A DNA stretch of 64,000 bases from Hymenobacter sp. APR13 (GCF_000737515.1 NZ_CP006587.1:3095001-3159000), one strand, 5' to 3'; positions 25,401 to 34,323 are shown, numbered from the stretch's first letter. Program-made: numbers and translations. The notes: a model not told the origin generated them from the sequence alone.

Positions 25401-27320
25401 CTACAGCACCTTCAGGGTGAGCTGCGAGGCGTGCTGTGGCGAGTGGTAGAGGCGGTGCGTGGCCGTCTGGAAGTCCTTCTCGTCGGCCTCGAAGATGTTG
25501 GGCACGAAGGTTTGCGGGTTGCGGTCCACCATCGGGAACCAGGTGCTTTGCACCTGCACCATCAGGCGGTGGCCTTTGCGGAAGGTGTGGCACAGGTCCT
25601 GCACCGTAAATGGCACGGCCGTCACCTGGCCTGGCACGAAGGCCTCGGGCTTCTCGAAGCTGTTGCGGAACCGGCCGCGCATCACCTCCGAACGGACCAT
25701 CTGCTGGTAGCCGCCGAGGCGCACGTTGGGCAGCAGGCGCGGGTTATCGGGCGTGTCGTTGGGGTACACGTCGATGATTTTCACCACCCAGTCAGCGTCG
25801 GTGCCGGTGGTGGCCACCTGCAGCAGGGCCTGAATGGGGCCGGCCAGCGTCATGTCCTCAGTCAGCACGTTGGTCTGGTAGGTCAGCACGTCGGGGCGGC
25901 GCGAGGCAAAGCGCTGGTCGTCGGTCATGTACTCTTTGGTCATGCCGGTGGCCATGTTTTCGTTGGACGGCACCGGGTGGGCCGGGTCGCTCAGGTACTG
26001 GTCGAACTCGGCGCCGCTGGCGGGCTTCTCAAACGAAATCATGCCGTTGGGCTGGAAGTACAGCACCTCTTCCTTGGCTTCTTTGGGCGGCCAGGCATCG
26101 AAGGTGCGCCAGCGGTTGGTGCCGCTTTCGAACACAGTGGCCTCGGGCGTGGCGGCGGGCTTGCCGTCTTTCAGGTTGGCTTTGAAGAACGGCGCCTCGA
26201 TTTCCGTCTGGTAGTACTGCGACGGCGACGGGCCGTAGTCGACGTTGCCGACCAGCTCGCCCAAACCGCGGGCCCAGCCGCCGTGCACCCACGGCCCCAT
26301 CACGAGGCCGTTGCGCTGGCCGGGGTTCTGCCGCTCGATGCTCTTGTAGATTTCCAGCGCCCCAAACAGGTCCTCGGCATCGTTGAAGCCGCCCACGGTG
26401 AGGATGGCGGTGCCTTTGTTGAGGTTTTTGAGGTGCGGGCGCAGGTTGCGCTCCTGCCAGAACTGGTCGTAGTTGGGGTGGCTCATCAAGTCCTTCCAGA
26501 AGGCCACCTGGCCTTTGTAGTAGCGGGCATCGGCGTTTTTCAGCGGCCCCATCTTCAGGAAGAAGTCGTAGCCGTCGGGGGTGCCGTGCTTGAAGCCGGG
26601 GTTGCCGGTGGGCGTAGGCGTGGGGCGCGGCAGCCCGAAGCTGGCGTAGAAGTTGAAGGCGTGGGGCAGGAAAAACGCGCCGTTGTGGTGGAAATCGTCC
26701 CAGAACCAGTCGGCAATGGGGGCCTGGGGCGAGGCGGCTTTCAGGGCCGGGTGGCGGCTGAGCAGGCCGGCGGCGGTGTAGAAGCCGGGGTAGCTGATGC
26801 CCCACTGGCCCACGCGGCCGTTGTTCTTGGGCCCGTTCTTCAGCAGCCAGGCAATGGTATCGAAGGTGTCGGTGCCCTCGTCGATGTCGTTTTTGCCGTT
26901 GTGGGTGTCCTTCTCGGGCCGCATATCCATAAATTCGCCTTCTGACATGTAGCGGCCGCGCACGTCCTGGTAGGCGAAGATGTAGCCGTCGCGCATCATG
27001 GTGCTGCTCGGGCCCAGCACTTTCTTGTAGGTGCCCGGGCCGTAGGGGCCCACCGCGTAGGGCGTGCGGTTGAGCATAATCGGGTACTTCACCTTGTCGG
27101 CGTCGTTGGGCGCGTACACGATGGTGTAGAGCTTGCGGCCGTCGCGCATCGGAATCTGGTATTCCGTTTTGGTGTAGTGCTGCCGGATGTAGAGCGTATC
27201 GGCCATCATCTGGGCCTGGTAGGCTTTTTCGGCGGGCGTGACGAGCTGGGCGTGGGCCGGGGCGGCAGCCGCCAGCAGGATTCCCGCCAGCAGCGCCGTA
27301 CGGAGGTAAGTGTGGGTCAT
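25401..27320 (-). CDS. CocE/NonD-family hydrolase, secreted
   Basis: 639 residues. A signal peptide (1-24, PAHA|Q) is followed by an alpha/beta-hydrolase domain. The nucleophile is S176 in GQWGISYPGFYT; RDGYIFAYQDVRGRYMSEGEF (110-130) is the family's typical region. The C-terminal third is the jelly-roll domain of X-Pro dipeptidyl-peptidase/cocaine-esterase proteins, ending QLTLKVL. Members hydrolyse esters, glutaryl-acylated antibiotics or X-Pro peptides. The nearby M14 peptidase suggests, without proving it, a role in peptide use in the periplasm. A TAGTTTGG near 27354-27361 may be part of its promoter. Confidence 0.9.
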   Translation of the reverse strand: MTHTYLRTALLAGILLAAAAPAHAQLVTPAEKAYQAQMMADTLYIRQHYTKTEYQIPMRDGRKLYTIVYAPNDADKVKYPIMLNRTPYAVGPYGPGTYKKVLGPSSTMMRDGYIFAYQDVRGRYMSEGEFMDMRPEKDTHNGKNDIDEGTDTFDTIAWLLKNGPKNNGRVGQWGISYPGFYTAAGLLSRHPALKAASPQAPIADWFWDDFHHNGAFFLPHAFNFYASFGLPRPTPTPTGNPGFKHGTPDGYDFFLKMGPLKNADARYYKGQVAFWKDLMSHPNYDQFWQERNLRPHLKNLNKGTAILTVGGFNDAEDLFGALEIYKSIERQNPGQRNGLVMGPWVHGGWARGLGELVGNVDYGPSPSQYYQTEIEAPFFKANLKDGKPAATPEATVFESGTNRWRTFDAWPPKEAKEEVLYFQPNGMISFEKPASGAEFDQYLSDPAHPVPSNENMATGMTKEYMTDDQRFASRRPDVLTYQTNVLTEDMTLAGPIQALLQVATTGTDADWVVKIIDVYPNDTPDNPRLLPNVRLGGYQQMVRSEVMRGRFRNSFEKPEAFVPGQVTAVPFTVQDLCHTFRKGHRLMVQVQSTWFPMVDRNPQTFVPNIFEADEKDFQTATHRLYHSPQHASQLTLKVL

Positions 27321-27494
27321 GGGAAGAGAGAAAAAGAACGGCTAACAGACACCCCAAACTACCATAGGCTGCGCAACTTTTCCGCGCCGGGCGGGACTTT
27401 CAGCGAATCCGGGTGCCGCGCAGCCGACTTTCGCGGTACCCGGCATCTGTCACCCGCTGCTTACCTTGCCGCCTTCAATCCTTTCCGCTACCTG

Positions 27495-30092
27495 ATGAGA
27501 GAAGTGTACTGCCTCCCCCGTAGGCTTACCGCTATGCTGGCCTGCGGGCTGGCGCTGCTGGGTGGCCCGGCCGCGCTGCCGGCCCACGCCCAGACCACCC
27601 CCGCCACCCCGGCCGAAACCGGCGCGCTGCTCACGCCCGCGCAGTTTCTGGGCTACGAGCTGGGTGCCCGCTTCACGCCGCACGCCACGCTGCTGCGCTA
27701 CGTAGAGCACGTGGCCGCCCACTCCACCGGCCGTATGCGCGTGCAGCCCTACGGCAGCACCTACGAAAACCGCCCGCTGGAAGTGGTGCAGGTCGGGACG
27801 CCCGAAAACCTGGCCCGCCTCGACGATATCCGCCAGAACAACCTGCGCCTGGCCGGCCTGCAGTCCGGCACCGCCCGCACCGAGGCGCCGGCCGTGGTGT
27901 GGCTCAGCTACAACATCCACGGCAACGAGGCCGTGTCGTCGGAGGCCGTGATGCAGGTGCTGTATGACCTGGCCAACCCCCAGAACGAGCAAACCCGTGA
28001 GTACCTGCAGCACACCGTGCTGCTGATTGACCCCTGCGTGAACCCCGACGGCCACGAGCGGTACGCGCAGTGGTATAACCGCGTGCGGGCCCAGTCGCCG
28101 AACGCCTCGCCCTACGCCTGGGAGCACCACGAGCCCTGGCCCGGCGGCCGCTACAACCACTACTACTTCGACCTGAACCGCGACTGGGCCTGGCAGACCC
28201 AGCAGGAGAGCCGCCAGCGCCTCACGCTCTACAACCAGTGGCTGCCCCAGGTGCACGCCGACTTCCACGAAATGGGCCCCGACGACCCGTACTACTTCTC
28301 GCCGGCCGCCAAGCCCTATCACGAGGATATTACCGACTTCCAGCGCAAGTTTCAGGGCATTATCGGGGACTACAACCGCACGGTGTTCGACAAAAACAAC
28401 TGGCTGTACTTCACCCGCGAAACCTACGACCTATTCTACCCCAGCTACGGCGACACCTATCCGTCGTTCAACGGCGCCATCGGCATGACCTACGAGCAGG
28501 GCGGCTCGGGCCGCGCCGGCGTGCGCTACGCCAAGGCCGACGGCGACACGCTCACGCTGGCCCAGCGCATCAGCCACCACCACGCCGCCAGTTTGGCTAC
28601 CATCCGCGCCGCTTCCGAGCGCCAGCCCGAGCTTATCCGGGAGTTCAAGAAATACTTCGATGATGCCCGCACCAAGCCGCGCGGCACCTACAAGACGTTC
28701 GTGGTAGCCGGCGCCGGCGACCCGGGCCAGCTGAAGGCTTTCACGCAGTATCTGGAGCGCCAGCAGATTCAGTACGGCTACGCGCCGCGCCGCCAACGCA
28801 CCCGCGGCTTCAACTACTTCTCTGGCAAAGAGGAAAACGTGCAGGTGGAAGCCCAGGACGTGGTGGTAAGCATGTTTCAGCCGAAATCCACGCTGGTAAA
28901 GGTGCTGTTTGAGCCCCGCCCGGCCCTGGAAGACTCCCTGACGTACGACATCACCGCCTGGGCGCTGCCGTACTCGTTCGGCCTGAAATCGTACGCCCTG
29001 AAAGACCGGATTGCCACCGACGGCAAGGCCCCCAGCAAAGCCACGCTCAACAACTCGGCCGCCACCGGCCAGCCCTACGCCTACGTGGCGCGTTGGAACA
29101 ACCTGCAGGACGTGCGGTTCCTGAGCCGCCTGCTGCAGCAGAAAGTGAAAGTGCGCGTGGCAGGCCGGGCCTTTGAGGCCGAAGGCCAGAAGTACCTGCC
29201 CGGCACGCTGGTTATCACCCGCACCGGCAATGAAACCATGGGCGCGAAATTCGACCAGCTGGTGCGCGCCCAGGCCGATTCGTCGGGTGTGATGCTGCAG
29301 GCCGTGAAATCGGGCTTCTCGACCTCCGGGGCCGACCTGGGCTCGGGCTACGTGCGCAACGTGGCGCGGCCCAACGTGGCCGTAGTGGCCGGCGAAGGCG
29401 TATCGTCGACGGCATTTGGGGAGGTGTGGCACTTCTTCGAGCAGCAGATCGGCTACCCCGTCACGGTGCTGGGCTCCGATTACCTGCGCTCGGTGCCGTT
29501 GGCTAAGTTCGACGTGTTGATTCTGCCCGATGGCGACTATTCCGACATCTACAACGAGCGGCAGCTGGAAGCTCTCAAAACGTGGGTGCGCGGCGGTGGC
29601 CGCCTCATTGCCATGGAAGGTGCCTCGGCGTTCCTGGCCGGCAAAAAAGACTTCCTGCTGCGCGTGAAACCCGCCGACAGCTCAGCCACCAAAAAAGCCA
29701 ATCCTTACCGCCTGCTCAAACCCTACGCCAACGCTGAGCGGGAGCAGATCGGGCAGCGCGTGCAGGGCAGCGTATACCGCGTGCAGCTCGACAACACCCA
29801 CCCGCTGGCCTTCGGCTACGGCGACACCTACTTTGCCTTGGTGCGCGACACCCTCAACTACCGCTACTTGGGCGAAGGTGGCTGGAACGTGGGTGTGCTC
29901 AAGCGCGACAACTACGCCGCCGGTTTCGCTGGCCGCCAGGCCCGCCGCAAGCTCACGGATACGTTCGTGTTCGGCGCCCAGGACATGGGCCGCGGCCAGG
30001 TCATCTACATGGCCGACAACCCGCTGTTCCGGGGCTTCTGGCAGGGCGGTAAGCTGCTGTTCGGCAACGCCCTGTTCTTCGTGGGCCAATAG
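27495..30092 (+). CDS. M14-family zinc carboxypeptidase, secreted, two-domain
   Basis: 865 residues. Signal peptide (about 12-33, ending AHAQ). The zinc site is H142 and E145 in YNIHGNEAVSSE, with the third ligand probably at H254/H258 in VHADFHEMG; DPCVNPDGHERY and FDLNRDW are the usual substrate-binding segments and MTYEQGG supplies the catalytic glutamate. The C-terminal half (about 640-865) resembles a class-I glutamine-amidotransferase-like fold (LILPDGDYSDIYNERQLEAL, TWVRGGGRLIAMEG). The ATG at 27495 is preferred; a later ATG at 27534 is possible. It is divergent from the CocE gene. It probably digests peptides in the periplasm. Confidence 0.9.
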   Translation: MREVYCLPRRLTAMLACGLALLGGPAALPAHAQTTPATPAETGALLTPAQFLGYELGARFTPHATLLRYVEHVAAHSTGRMRVQPYGSTYENRPLEVVQVGTPENLARLDDIRQNNLRLAGLQSGTARTEAPAVVWLSYNIHGNEAVSSEAVMQVLYDLANPQNEQTREYLQHTVLLIDPCVNPDGHERYAQWYNRVRAQSPNASPYAWEHHEPWPGGRYNHYYFDLNRDWAWQTQQESRQRLTLYNQWLPQVHADFHEMGPDDPYYFSPAAKPYHEDITDFQRKFQGIIGDYNRTVFDKNNWLYFTRETYDLFYPSYGDTYPSFNGAIGMTYEQGGSGRAGVRYAKADGDTLTLAQRISHHHAASLATIRAASERQPELIREFKKYFDDARTKPRGTYKTFVVAGAGDPGQLKAFTQYLERQQIQYGYAPRRQRTRGFNYFSGKEENVQVEAQDVVVSMFQPKSTLVKVLFEPRPALEDSLTYDITAWALPYSFGLKSYALKDRIATDGKAPSKATLNNSAATGQPYAYVARWNNLQDVRFLSRLLQQKVKVRVAGRAFEAEGQKYLPGTLVITRTGNETMGAKFDQLVRAQADSSGVMLQAVKSGFSTSGADLGSGYVRNVARPNVAVVAGEGVSSTAFGEVWHFFEQQIGYPVTVLGSDYLRSVPLAKFDVLILPDGDYSDIYNERQLEALKTWVRGGGRLIAMEGASAFLAGKKDFLLRVKPADSSATKKANPYRLLKPYANAEREQIGQRVQGSVYRVQLDNTHPLAFGYGDTYFALVRDTLNYRYLGEGGWNVGVLKRDNYAAGFAGRQARRKLTDTFVFGAQDMGRGQVIYMADNPLFRGFWQGGKLLFGNALFFVGQ

Positions 30093-30096
30093 CAGC

Positions 30097-30140
30097 ACGG
30101 ATTTTTGCGGATTATCCGGATTTCACGGATTTCGTGGATG
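30097..30140. repeat. CGGATT-rich repeat fragment (family D)
   Basis: ACGGATTTTTGCGGATTATC followed by CGGATTTCACGGATTTCGTG: four spaced CGGATT words, like the arm of the 18115-18297 element, here without a mirrored partner. Confidence 0.65.
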
Positions 30141-30160
30141 GCGCGGGCGAATTTCGCTGC

Positions 30161-30214
30161 CGTAGAACAACAAAAAGGGCTTGCCAGATGGCAAGCCCTT
30201 TTTGTTGTTCTACG
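30161..30214. terminator. Bidirectional terminator with 25-base stem
   Basis: CGTAGAACAACAAAAAGGGC plus TTGCC pairs perfectly with its complement across an AGAT loop, between the convergent M14 peptidase and the small basic protein gene. Confidence 0.9.
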
Positions 30215-30264
30215 AATAAGTCAGACCATCCGGGAAACCCGGTTGGTCCGGCTGATACCGTGAT

Positions 30265-30582
30265 TTAGTCAACCACGTCTTCAGCTTTGTTTTTCACGGC
30301 TTTGGCGCCTTTCTTGATGCCACGGCCGGCTTTTTTAGCGCCTTTCTCTACAGTACGGCCGGTTTTTTTACCAGCGTACTTAACGTCTTCTTTGGTGTTG
30401 TAGGCCTTCTGACCAGCTTCCGTACGGCCGGTGCGGGTTTCAGTTTTCACCGTACCGTTGTCGCGCACGGTGGTTTCGGCTTTGGCGCCGGTAGCTTCGT
30501 CACGCACAACTACTTTGTCGCCTTGGGCGAAGGCGGCAGTGGAAAAGGTAGCTGCAGCAAGCAGCATGAGCATCTTTTTCAT
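30265..30582 (-). CDS. Small secreted basic repeat protein of unknown function, 105 aa
   Basis: A signal peptide (MKKMLMLLAAATFSTAAFAQ) is followed by a VVVRDEATGAKAE strand region and a Lys-rich tail with repeated units GKKTGRTVEKGAKKAGRGIK and KGAKAVKNKAEDVVD. The tail has an approximate 11-residue period of the kind seen in LEA-like or cell-surface amphipathic helices. No family is recognised with confidence. The ATG at 30582 starts the signal peptide; the frame is open to 30663. It is probably transcribed alone. Confidence 0.75.
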   Translation of the reverse strand: MKKMLMLLAAATFSTAAFAQGDKVVVRDEATGAKAETTVRDNGTVKTETRTGRTEAGQKAYNTKEDVKYAGKKTGRTVEKGAKKAGRGIKKGAKAVKNKAEDVVD

Positions 30583-30706
30583 GATTTCTGATTTTAGGAG
30601 AGGTTTAGCTAAACCTGAGCCCTTATACGGCGCCCCTGAAATAGGTTGCTGAAGCGGATACAAATGCGGTTTTCACGCCCGCAAAAGCCGAACTGACCTT
30701 CCCGGG

Positions 30707-31945
30707 TTACGGCAGAAGCAGTGAAGAGTCGCCGTAGCTCAGGAAACGGTAGCCTTTGGCCAGCGCGTGGTCGTAAACGCGGCGCCAATCGGGGCCGAGC
30801 AAGGCGGCTACCAGCAGGAGTAGCGTGCTTTCGGGCTGGTGGAAGTTGGTAACCAGCCCCTGAATGAGGCGGAAGCGGTAGCCGGGCGCGATGAGCAGCT
30901 GGGTGGTAGCGTGCAGCGCGTCCTGCTGCTGCTGGTCGAGGTGGTGCAGCAGGGCCTGCAGGGCAGCGGCCGTGGGCAGGTCGGAGCCGGGCTCGTAGGG
31001 CTGCCACTGGCTTACGTGGGGCGTGCTGTCGGTCGGGAGCAGGCCCTGCGCAGCCTGCACGCCCAGCCAGTACAGGCTTTCCAGCGTGCGCAGGCTGGTG
31101 GTACCCACGGCAATAACCGGGTGCGGGGCGTGGTGCAGCAGTTGCTCCAGTACCGCCCGGCTCACGCTGATAGGCTCGCCGTGCATGGCGTGGCCGTCCA
31201 TGCGGTCGGCTTTTACAGGCTGGAAGGTGCCGGCGCCCACGTGCAGCGTCACGCGGGCCTGCTGGTGGCCGCGTTCAGCCAGTTCGGCCAGCACGGCCTC
31301 GGAGAAGTGCAGGCCGGCTGTGGGGGCCGCTACGGCGCCTTCGTGGGCAGCGTACACGGTTTGGTAGCGCACGGCGTCCACGGCGGTGTCGTCGCGGTTG
31401 AGGTAGGGGGGGAGGGGCAGGTGGCCGGCGCCGCGCAGCACTTCGGCAAAGGGCAGCGTGGCCGGCTCCCAGCTGAACTGAATCAATGAATAGCCCTCGG
31501 CGGTGGCTTCCAGCCGCTCGGCCGTGAGGGTGGCGGGCGCACCCAGCGCCTCAAACTCCAGCAACACCGGCCCGGATTTCCAGCGCTTGCCATTCCCGAC
31601 CAGGCATTTCCAGACGCAGCTGCCCGTTTGCTGCATGGCGGGCTCCAAAGCCCGGTGCGGCGCTACCGGCTCCAGGCAAAACAGCTCGATCTGGCCGCCG
31701 GTGGGCTTGTGGCAAAACAGGCGGGCCCGCACCACTTTGGTGTCGTTGAACACCAGCAGCGAACCGGCCGGCAGCACGACCGGCAGCTCGTGAAACGTGC
31801 GGTCTTCAATAGCGCCCTGGCGGCTCAGCAGCAGCCGCGACTGGTCGCGCTGGGCCAGGGGCTCGGGTGCAATCCGCTCGGGCGGGAGCTGGTAGGTGAA
31901 GTCGTGGATGGAAAGCTGGCGCGGGTCGGGCAGGGAACTGGACAT
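30707..31945 (-). CDS. queA: S-adenosylmethionine:tRNA ribosyltransferase-isomerase
   Basis: QueA transfers and rearranges the ribosyl part of SAM onto preQ1-modified tRNA, giving epoxyqueuosine at the wobble position 34. 412 residues, somewhat longer than the ~350 of E. coli. Family marks seen: HDFTYQLPPERIAPEPLAQRD at the start, VFNDTKVVRARL, APTAGLHFSEAVL, THVGAGTFQPVK-like TLHVGAGTFQPVKAD, and the end NFHQPESTLLLLVAALLG. A minus-strand TACCTTTG starts 6 bases before the ATG, so the message is probably leaderless. The methyltransferase gene lies 51 bases upstream on the same strand. Confidence 0.95.
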   Translation of the reverse strand: MSSSLPDPRQLSIHDFTYQLPPERIAPEPLAQRDQSRLLLSRQGAIEDRTFHELPVVLPAGSLLVFNDTKVVRARLFCHKPTGGQIELFCLEPVAPHRALEPAMQQTGSCVWKCLVGNGKRWKSGPVLLEFEALGAPATLTAERLEATAEGYSLIQFSWEPATLPFAEVLRGAGHLPLPPYLNRDDTAVDAVRYQTVYAAHEGAVAAPTAGLHFSEAVLAELAERGHQQARVTLHVGAGTFQPVKADRMDGHAMHGEPISVSRAVLEQLLHHAPHPVIAVGTTSLRTLESLYWLGVQAAQGLLPTDSTPHVSQWQPYEPGSDLPTAAALQALLHHLDQQQQDALHATTQLLIAPGYRFRLIQGLVTNFHQPESTLLLLVAALLGPDWRRVYDHALAKGYRFLSYGDSSLLLP

Positions 31946-31950
31946 GGGCG

Positions 31951-31958
31951 CAAAGGTA
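31951..31958 (-). promoter_or_regulatory. -7 promoter element of queA
   Basis: Minus-strand TACCTTTG followed by GCGCCC and then directly the ATG at 31945. Transcription would start at or beside the start codon. Confidence 0.6.
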
Positions 31959-31996
31959 GCCCAGGGCCGTCATTGCGCCTATATTCCGGCCAGCGC

Positions 31997-32782
31997 TTAC
32001 TTGGCGCGCCGGAAAATCAGCAGGTGCTGCTGCGGCAGCGTCTGGCGGTTTTCCACGAACTCCAGGCCGGCGGCCTCCACTTCCTTGCGGGCCTGGGCCT
32101 CGCTCATCTTGTGGATGCGCTTGATGGGCACGTTGGGGTCTTCGGCGCGGTACTCCACCAGCGCCAGCCGTCCGCCCGGCCGCAGCGACTTGTAAATCGA
32201 CTGCATCATTTCGCGCGGGTGGTCGAATTCGTGGTAGGCGTCCACAATCAGCACCAGATCCACGCCGGCGGCCGGCAGGTTGGGGTTATGCACGGTGCCG
32301 AGCACGGGCTGCACGTTGGGCGCCTTGTTGCGCGCTTTGTTGTCGCGCAGGTACTCAATCATCTCCGGCTGAATATCCACGGCCAGCACCTTGCCTTTCG
32401 CTACCAGCGGGCTGATGCGAAAGGAAAAGTAGCCGGTGCCCGCTCCAATGTCGGCCACCACATCGGTGGGTTTCAGCTGTAGCTCGCGCAGCAGAATGTC
32501 GGTGCCTTCCTCTTCCTGCCGGTCGTTGCGCTCCAGCCAGTCGGCCCCTTCGTGGCCCATTACGTGGGCAATCTGGCGGCCCTGGTAATACTTGCCGATG
32601 CCGTTGGGGTCCTGCGGGGCTGCTATCCGGTAGCCGGAGGTATCGGGGGCAGCCGATGGGTTGTCCTGCAGCCGGCGCTCTGCGCTCATGGCGGCAGAGC
32701 TTTCCATAGGCGTTTGGGTGCAGGCGGTTGGAAGCAGCAGGGCAGACAGCACAGCTGCCTGAAACAAGGGGTAAGAAGTCAT
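31997..32782 (-). CDS. Class I SAM-dependent methyltransferase with lipoprotein-like N-terminus
   Basis: 261 residues. The N-terminus is a hydrophobic segment ending LLPTAC, which fits a lipoprotein signal, followed by a polar linker. The rest is a methyltransferase fold: motif I DVVADIGAGTGYFSFRIS, LAVDIQPEMIEYL, LVLIVDAYHEFDHP and RLALVEYRAEDPNVP. SAM is cytoplasmic, so an exported methyltransferase would be odd; either the segment is a membrane anchor facing inward or the domain binds something else outside. The start could be ATG 32782 or GTG 32788. Substrate is unknown. It precedes queA on the same strand. Confidence 0.8.
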   Translation of the reverse strand: MTSYPLFQAAVLSALLLPTACTQTPMESSAAMSAERRLQDNPSAAPDTSGYRIAAPQDPNGIGKYYQGRQIAHVMGHEGADWLERNDRQEEEGTDILLRELQLKPTDVVADIGAGTGYFSFRISPLVAKGKVLAVDIQPEMIEYLRDNKARNKAPNVQPVLGTVHNPNLPAAGVDLVLIVDAYHEFDHPREMMQSIYKSLRPGGRLALVEYRAEDPNVPIKRIHKMSEAQARKEVEAAGLEFVENRQTLPQQHLLIFRRAK

Positions 32783-32977
32783 ACGCACAGGTGCAAATAA
32801 ACTGTGTTCCGCTCAACATTCCAGCTGGCGGAAGCGTTCGGCAGCGTTTGGTAGGCAACAAGTACTACACGTAAATCGGGGCTGAAATGGCTATACAGCG
32901 TACTTTTTTTTCGCCGTGTTCTATTTTGTATCGTACAAAGTCCGTTCTTAACACTTTCACCAACCTTTCTACTTCTT

Positions 32978-33568
32978 ATGAAGCACCTCTTCCAACACCT
33001 GCCCAAGCTGGCGGCCGTTGCCGCCATTGCCCTGAGTATGAGCAGCTGCAACCGCGCCGAGTACGCTATGCTGCCCAAGACCACGCCCTACCACGCCACC
33101 TACCATGGAACTGCCAAGCCGGCTCCGGCTCCCGTAGCTCAGCAGGAAGAAGTAGCAGTAGTGGAAGCGCCAGCTACTGCAGTTGAAGAAAAAAATATGG
33201 CTACTGCCGCCGTGGTAGCGCCCGCGGCTGCTCCGGCAGTTGCCGAGAAGCCTGCTACGGTAGCTGCTGCTAAGCCAGCTCCCGCCACGGCCGCCCCGCA
33301 GAAGCTGCGTCTGGCCGAGCGTATAGCCCTCAACAAAGTGGCTAAGAAGCTCGATAAATATGCTCCAAAGCTGCAGATCAAGCAGAAGAGCGAGACGGCC
33401 AAAGCCAATGCCATCAGTGGCAACTTGCGCACTGGTATCATCCTGTTGCTGATTGGTCTGTTGGTGTCGCTGTTCGGCGGGATTAGCGGTATATTCAGCC
33501 TCATCGGTGGTATCATTGCTATCGTCGGCCTGATCTTCATCATCCTCTGGCTGCTCGACGAGTTGTAA
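32978..33568 (+). CDS. Ala/Pro-rich lipoprotein with two C-terminal membrane helices, unknown function
   Basis: 196 residues. The lipoprotein signal ends LSMSSC (C24). Then come a low-complexity A/P/V/E/K linker (about 45-105), a basic helical stretch (LRLAERIALNKVAKKLDKYA), and two adjoining strongly hydrophobic helices at the C-terminus (about 148-193) separated by a glycine turn. A lipid anchor and TM helices in one protein is unusual. The gene at 33721 has the same architecture (lipobox, low-complexity linker, two TM) and may be a diverged paralogue. A perfect terminator follows, so the two are not simply one transcript. Confidence 0.7.
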   Translation: MKHLFQHLPKLAAVAAIALSMSSCNRAEYAMLPKTTPYHATYHGTAKPAPAPVAQQEEVAVVEAPATAVEEKNMATAAVVAPAAAPAVAEKPATVAAAKPAPATAAPQKLRLAERIALNKVAKKLDKYAPKLQIKQKSETAKANAISGNLRTGIILLLIGLLVSLFGGISGIFSLIGGIIAIVGLIFIILWLLDEL

Positions 33569-33587
33569 GTCTAGGTTTCTTATTTGT

Positions 33588-33626
33588 AAAAAAGGCCCTT
33601 CCGGTACACCGGAAGGGCCTTTTTTG
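33588..33626 (+). terminator. Intrinsic terminator
   Basis: AAAAAAGGCCCTTCCGGT-AC-ACCGGAAGGGCCTTTTTT: a perfect 18-base stem with a 2-base loop, 20 bases after the stop codon at 33568. Confidence 0.85.
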
Positions 33627-33720
33627 TGGGTTGCAGCCGCATTACGTTAGCTATATTCCGGCTGTCTGATACAAGCAGGAGGGAATAACGCTTTCTTGCG
33701 CCGTATTCTCCCAGATTATT

Positions 33721-34323
33721 ATGAAAGGTTATTCATTAGTGGCATGGTTAAGTGTTGCACTGCTGTTGGGCAGCTGCCAGAGCCAGCAGGCTTTCCTATT
33801 TCACCCAGCCTCCACCACGCACTCTTCGGTATCGGCAGTGGCACATGAGCCACTGGAGCCAGCTGCGGGGTATGCCGTTGCGCCGGAGCTGACGGCCGAA
33901 TTGCCGACATCGGCTGCCAGCAGCAACCCGGTTAGGTCCGCTCGCACGGTACCGACTCCACCGTCAGCAACAACTGCAACGCCGTTGGCGCTCGAACGCG
34001 TAACGCCAGCTAAGCTGCAAATCGCGCCGGATACCTCTCTAATACGGCCGGCCGTTGACATCCCACTTCGCAAGATCAAGGAAACTGACCTGTTTACGAA
34101 ACTGGTGCGGGTAGTGGGTGTACTCGTGCTTTTAGCCGCAATTGCGCTGTTCATCACTGCCTTTACCACTACTTCAACCGGCTGGACCGCTTTTGCCTTT
34201 TTGCTGTATGGGAGTACTGCGCTCTTAATGAGCATTCCGTTCTTCCTTTTCAGGGGCAAGAACAGCCCGCGCCGGCAGGAATTGGAACGGCGCCGCGCTG
34301 CCCGCAAAGCTGCGGCCGGCTAA
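33721..34323 (+). CDS. Lipoprotein with linker and two membrane helices, unknown function
   Basis: 200 residues. The lipoprotein signal ends LLLGSC (C19). A Ser/Thr/Ala/Pro-rich linker (about 25-105) is followed by IPLRKIKETDLFTKLVRV, two TM helices (about 127-147 and 155-176) and a basic tail RRQELERRRAARKAAAG. The layout matches the gene before it. Codon use is slightly less GC-biased than in the neighbours. It is convergent with priA, only 17 bases away, with no visible terminator between them. Confidence 0.7.
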   Translation: MKGYSLVAWLSVALLLGSCQSQQAFLFHPASTTHSSVSAVAHEPLEPAAGYAVAPELTAELPTSAASSNPVRSARTVPTPPSATTATPLALERVTPAKLQIAPDTSLIRPAVDIPLRKIKETDLFTKLVRVVGVLVLLAAIALFITAFTTTSTGWTAFAFLLYGSTALLMSIPFFLFRGKNSPRRQELERRRAARKAAAG

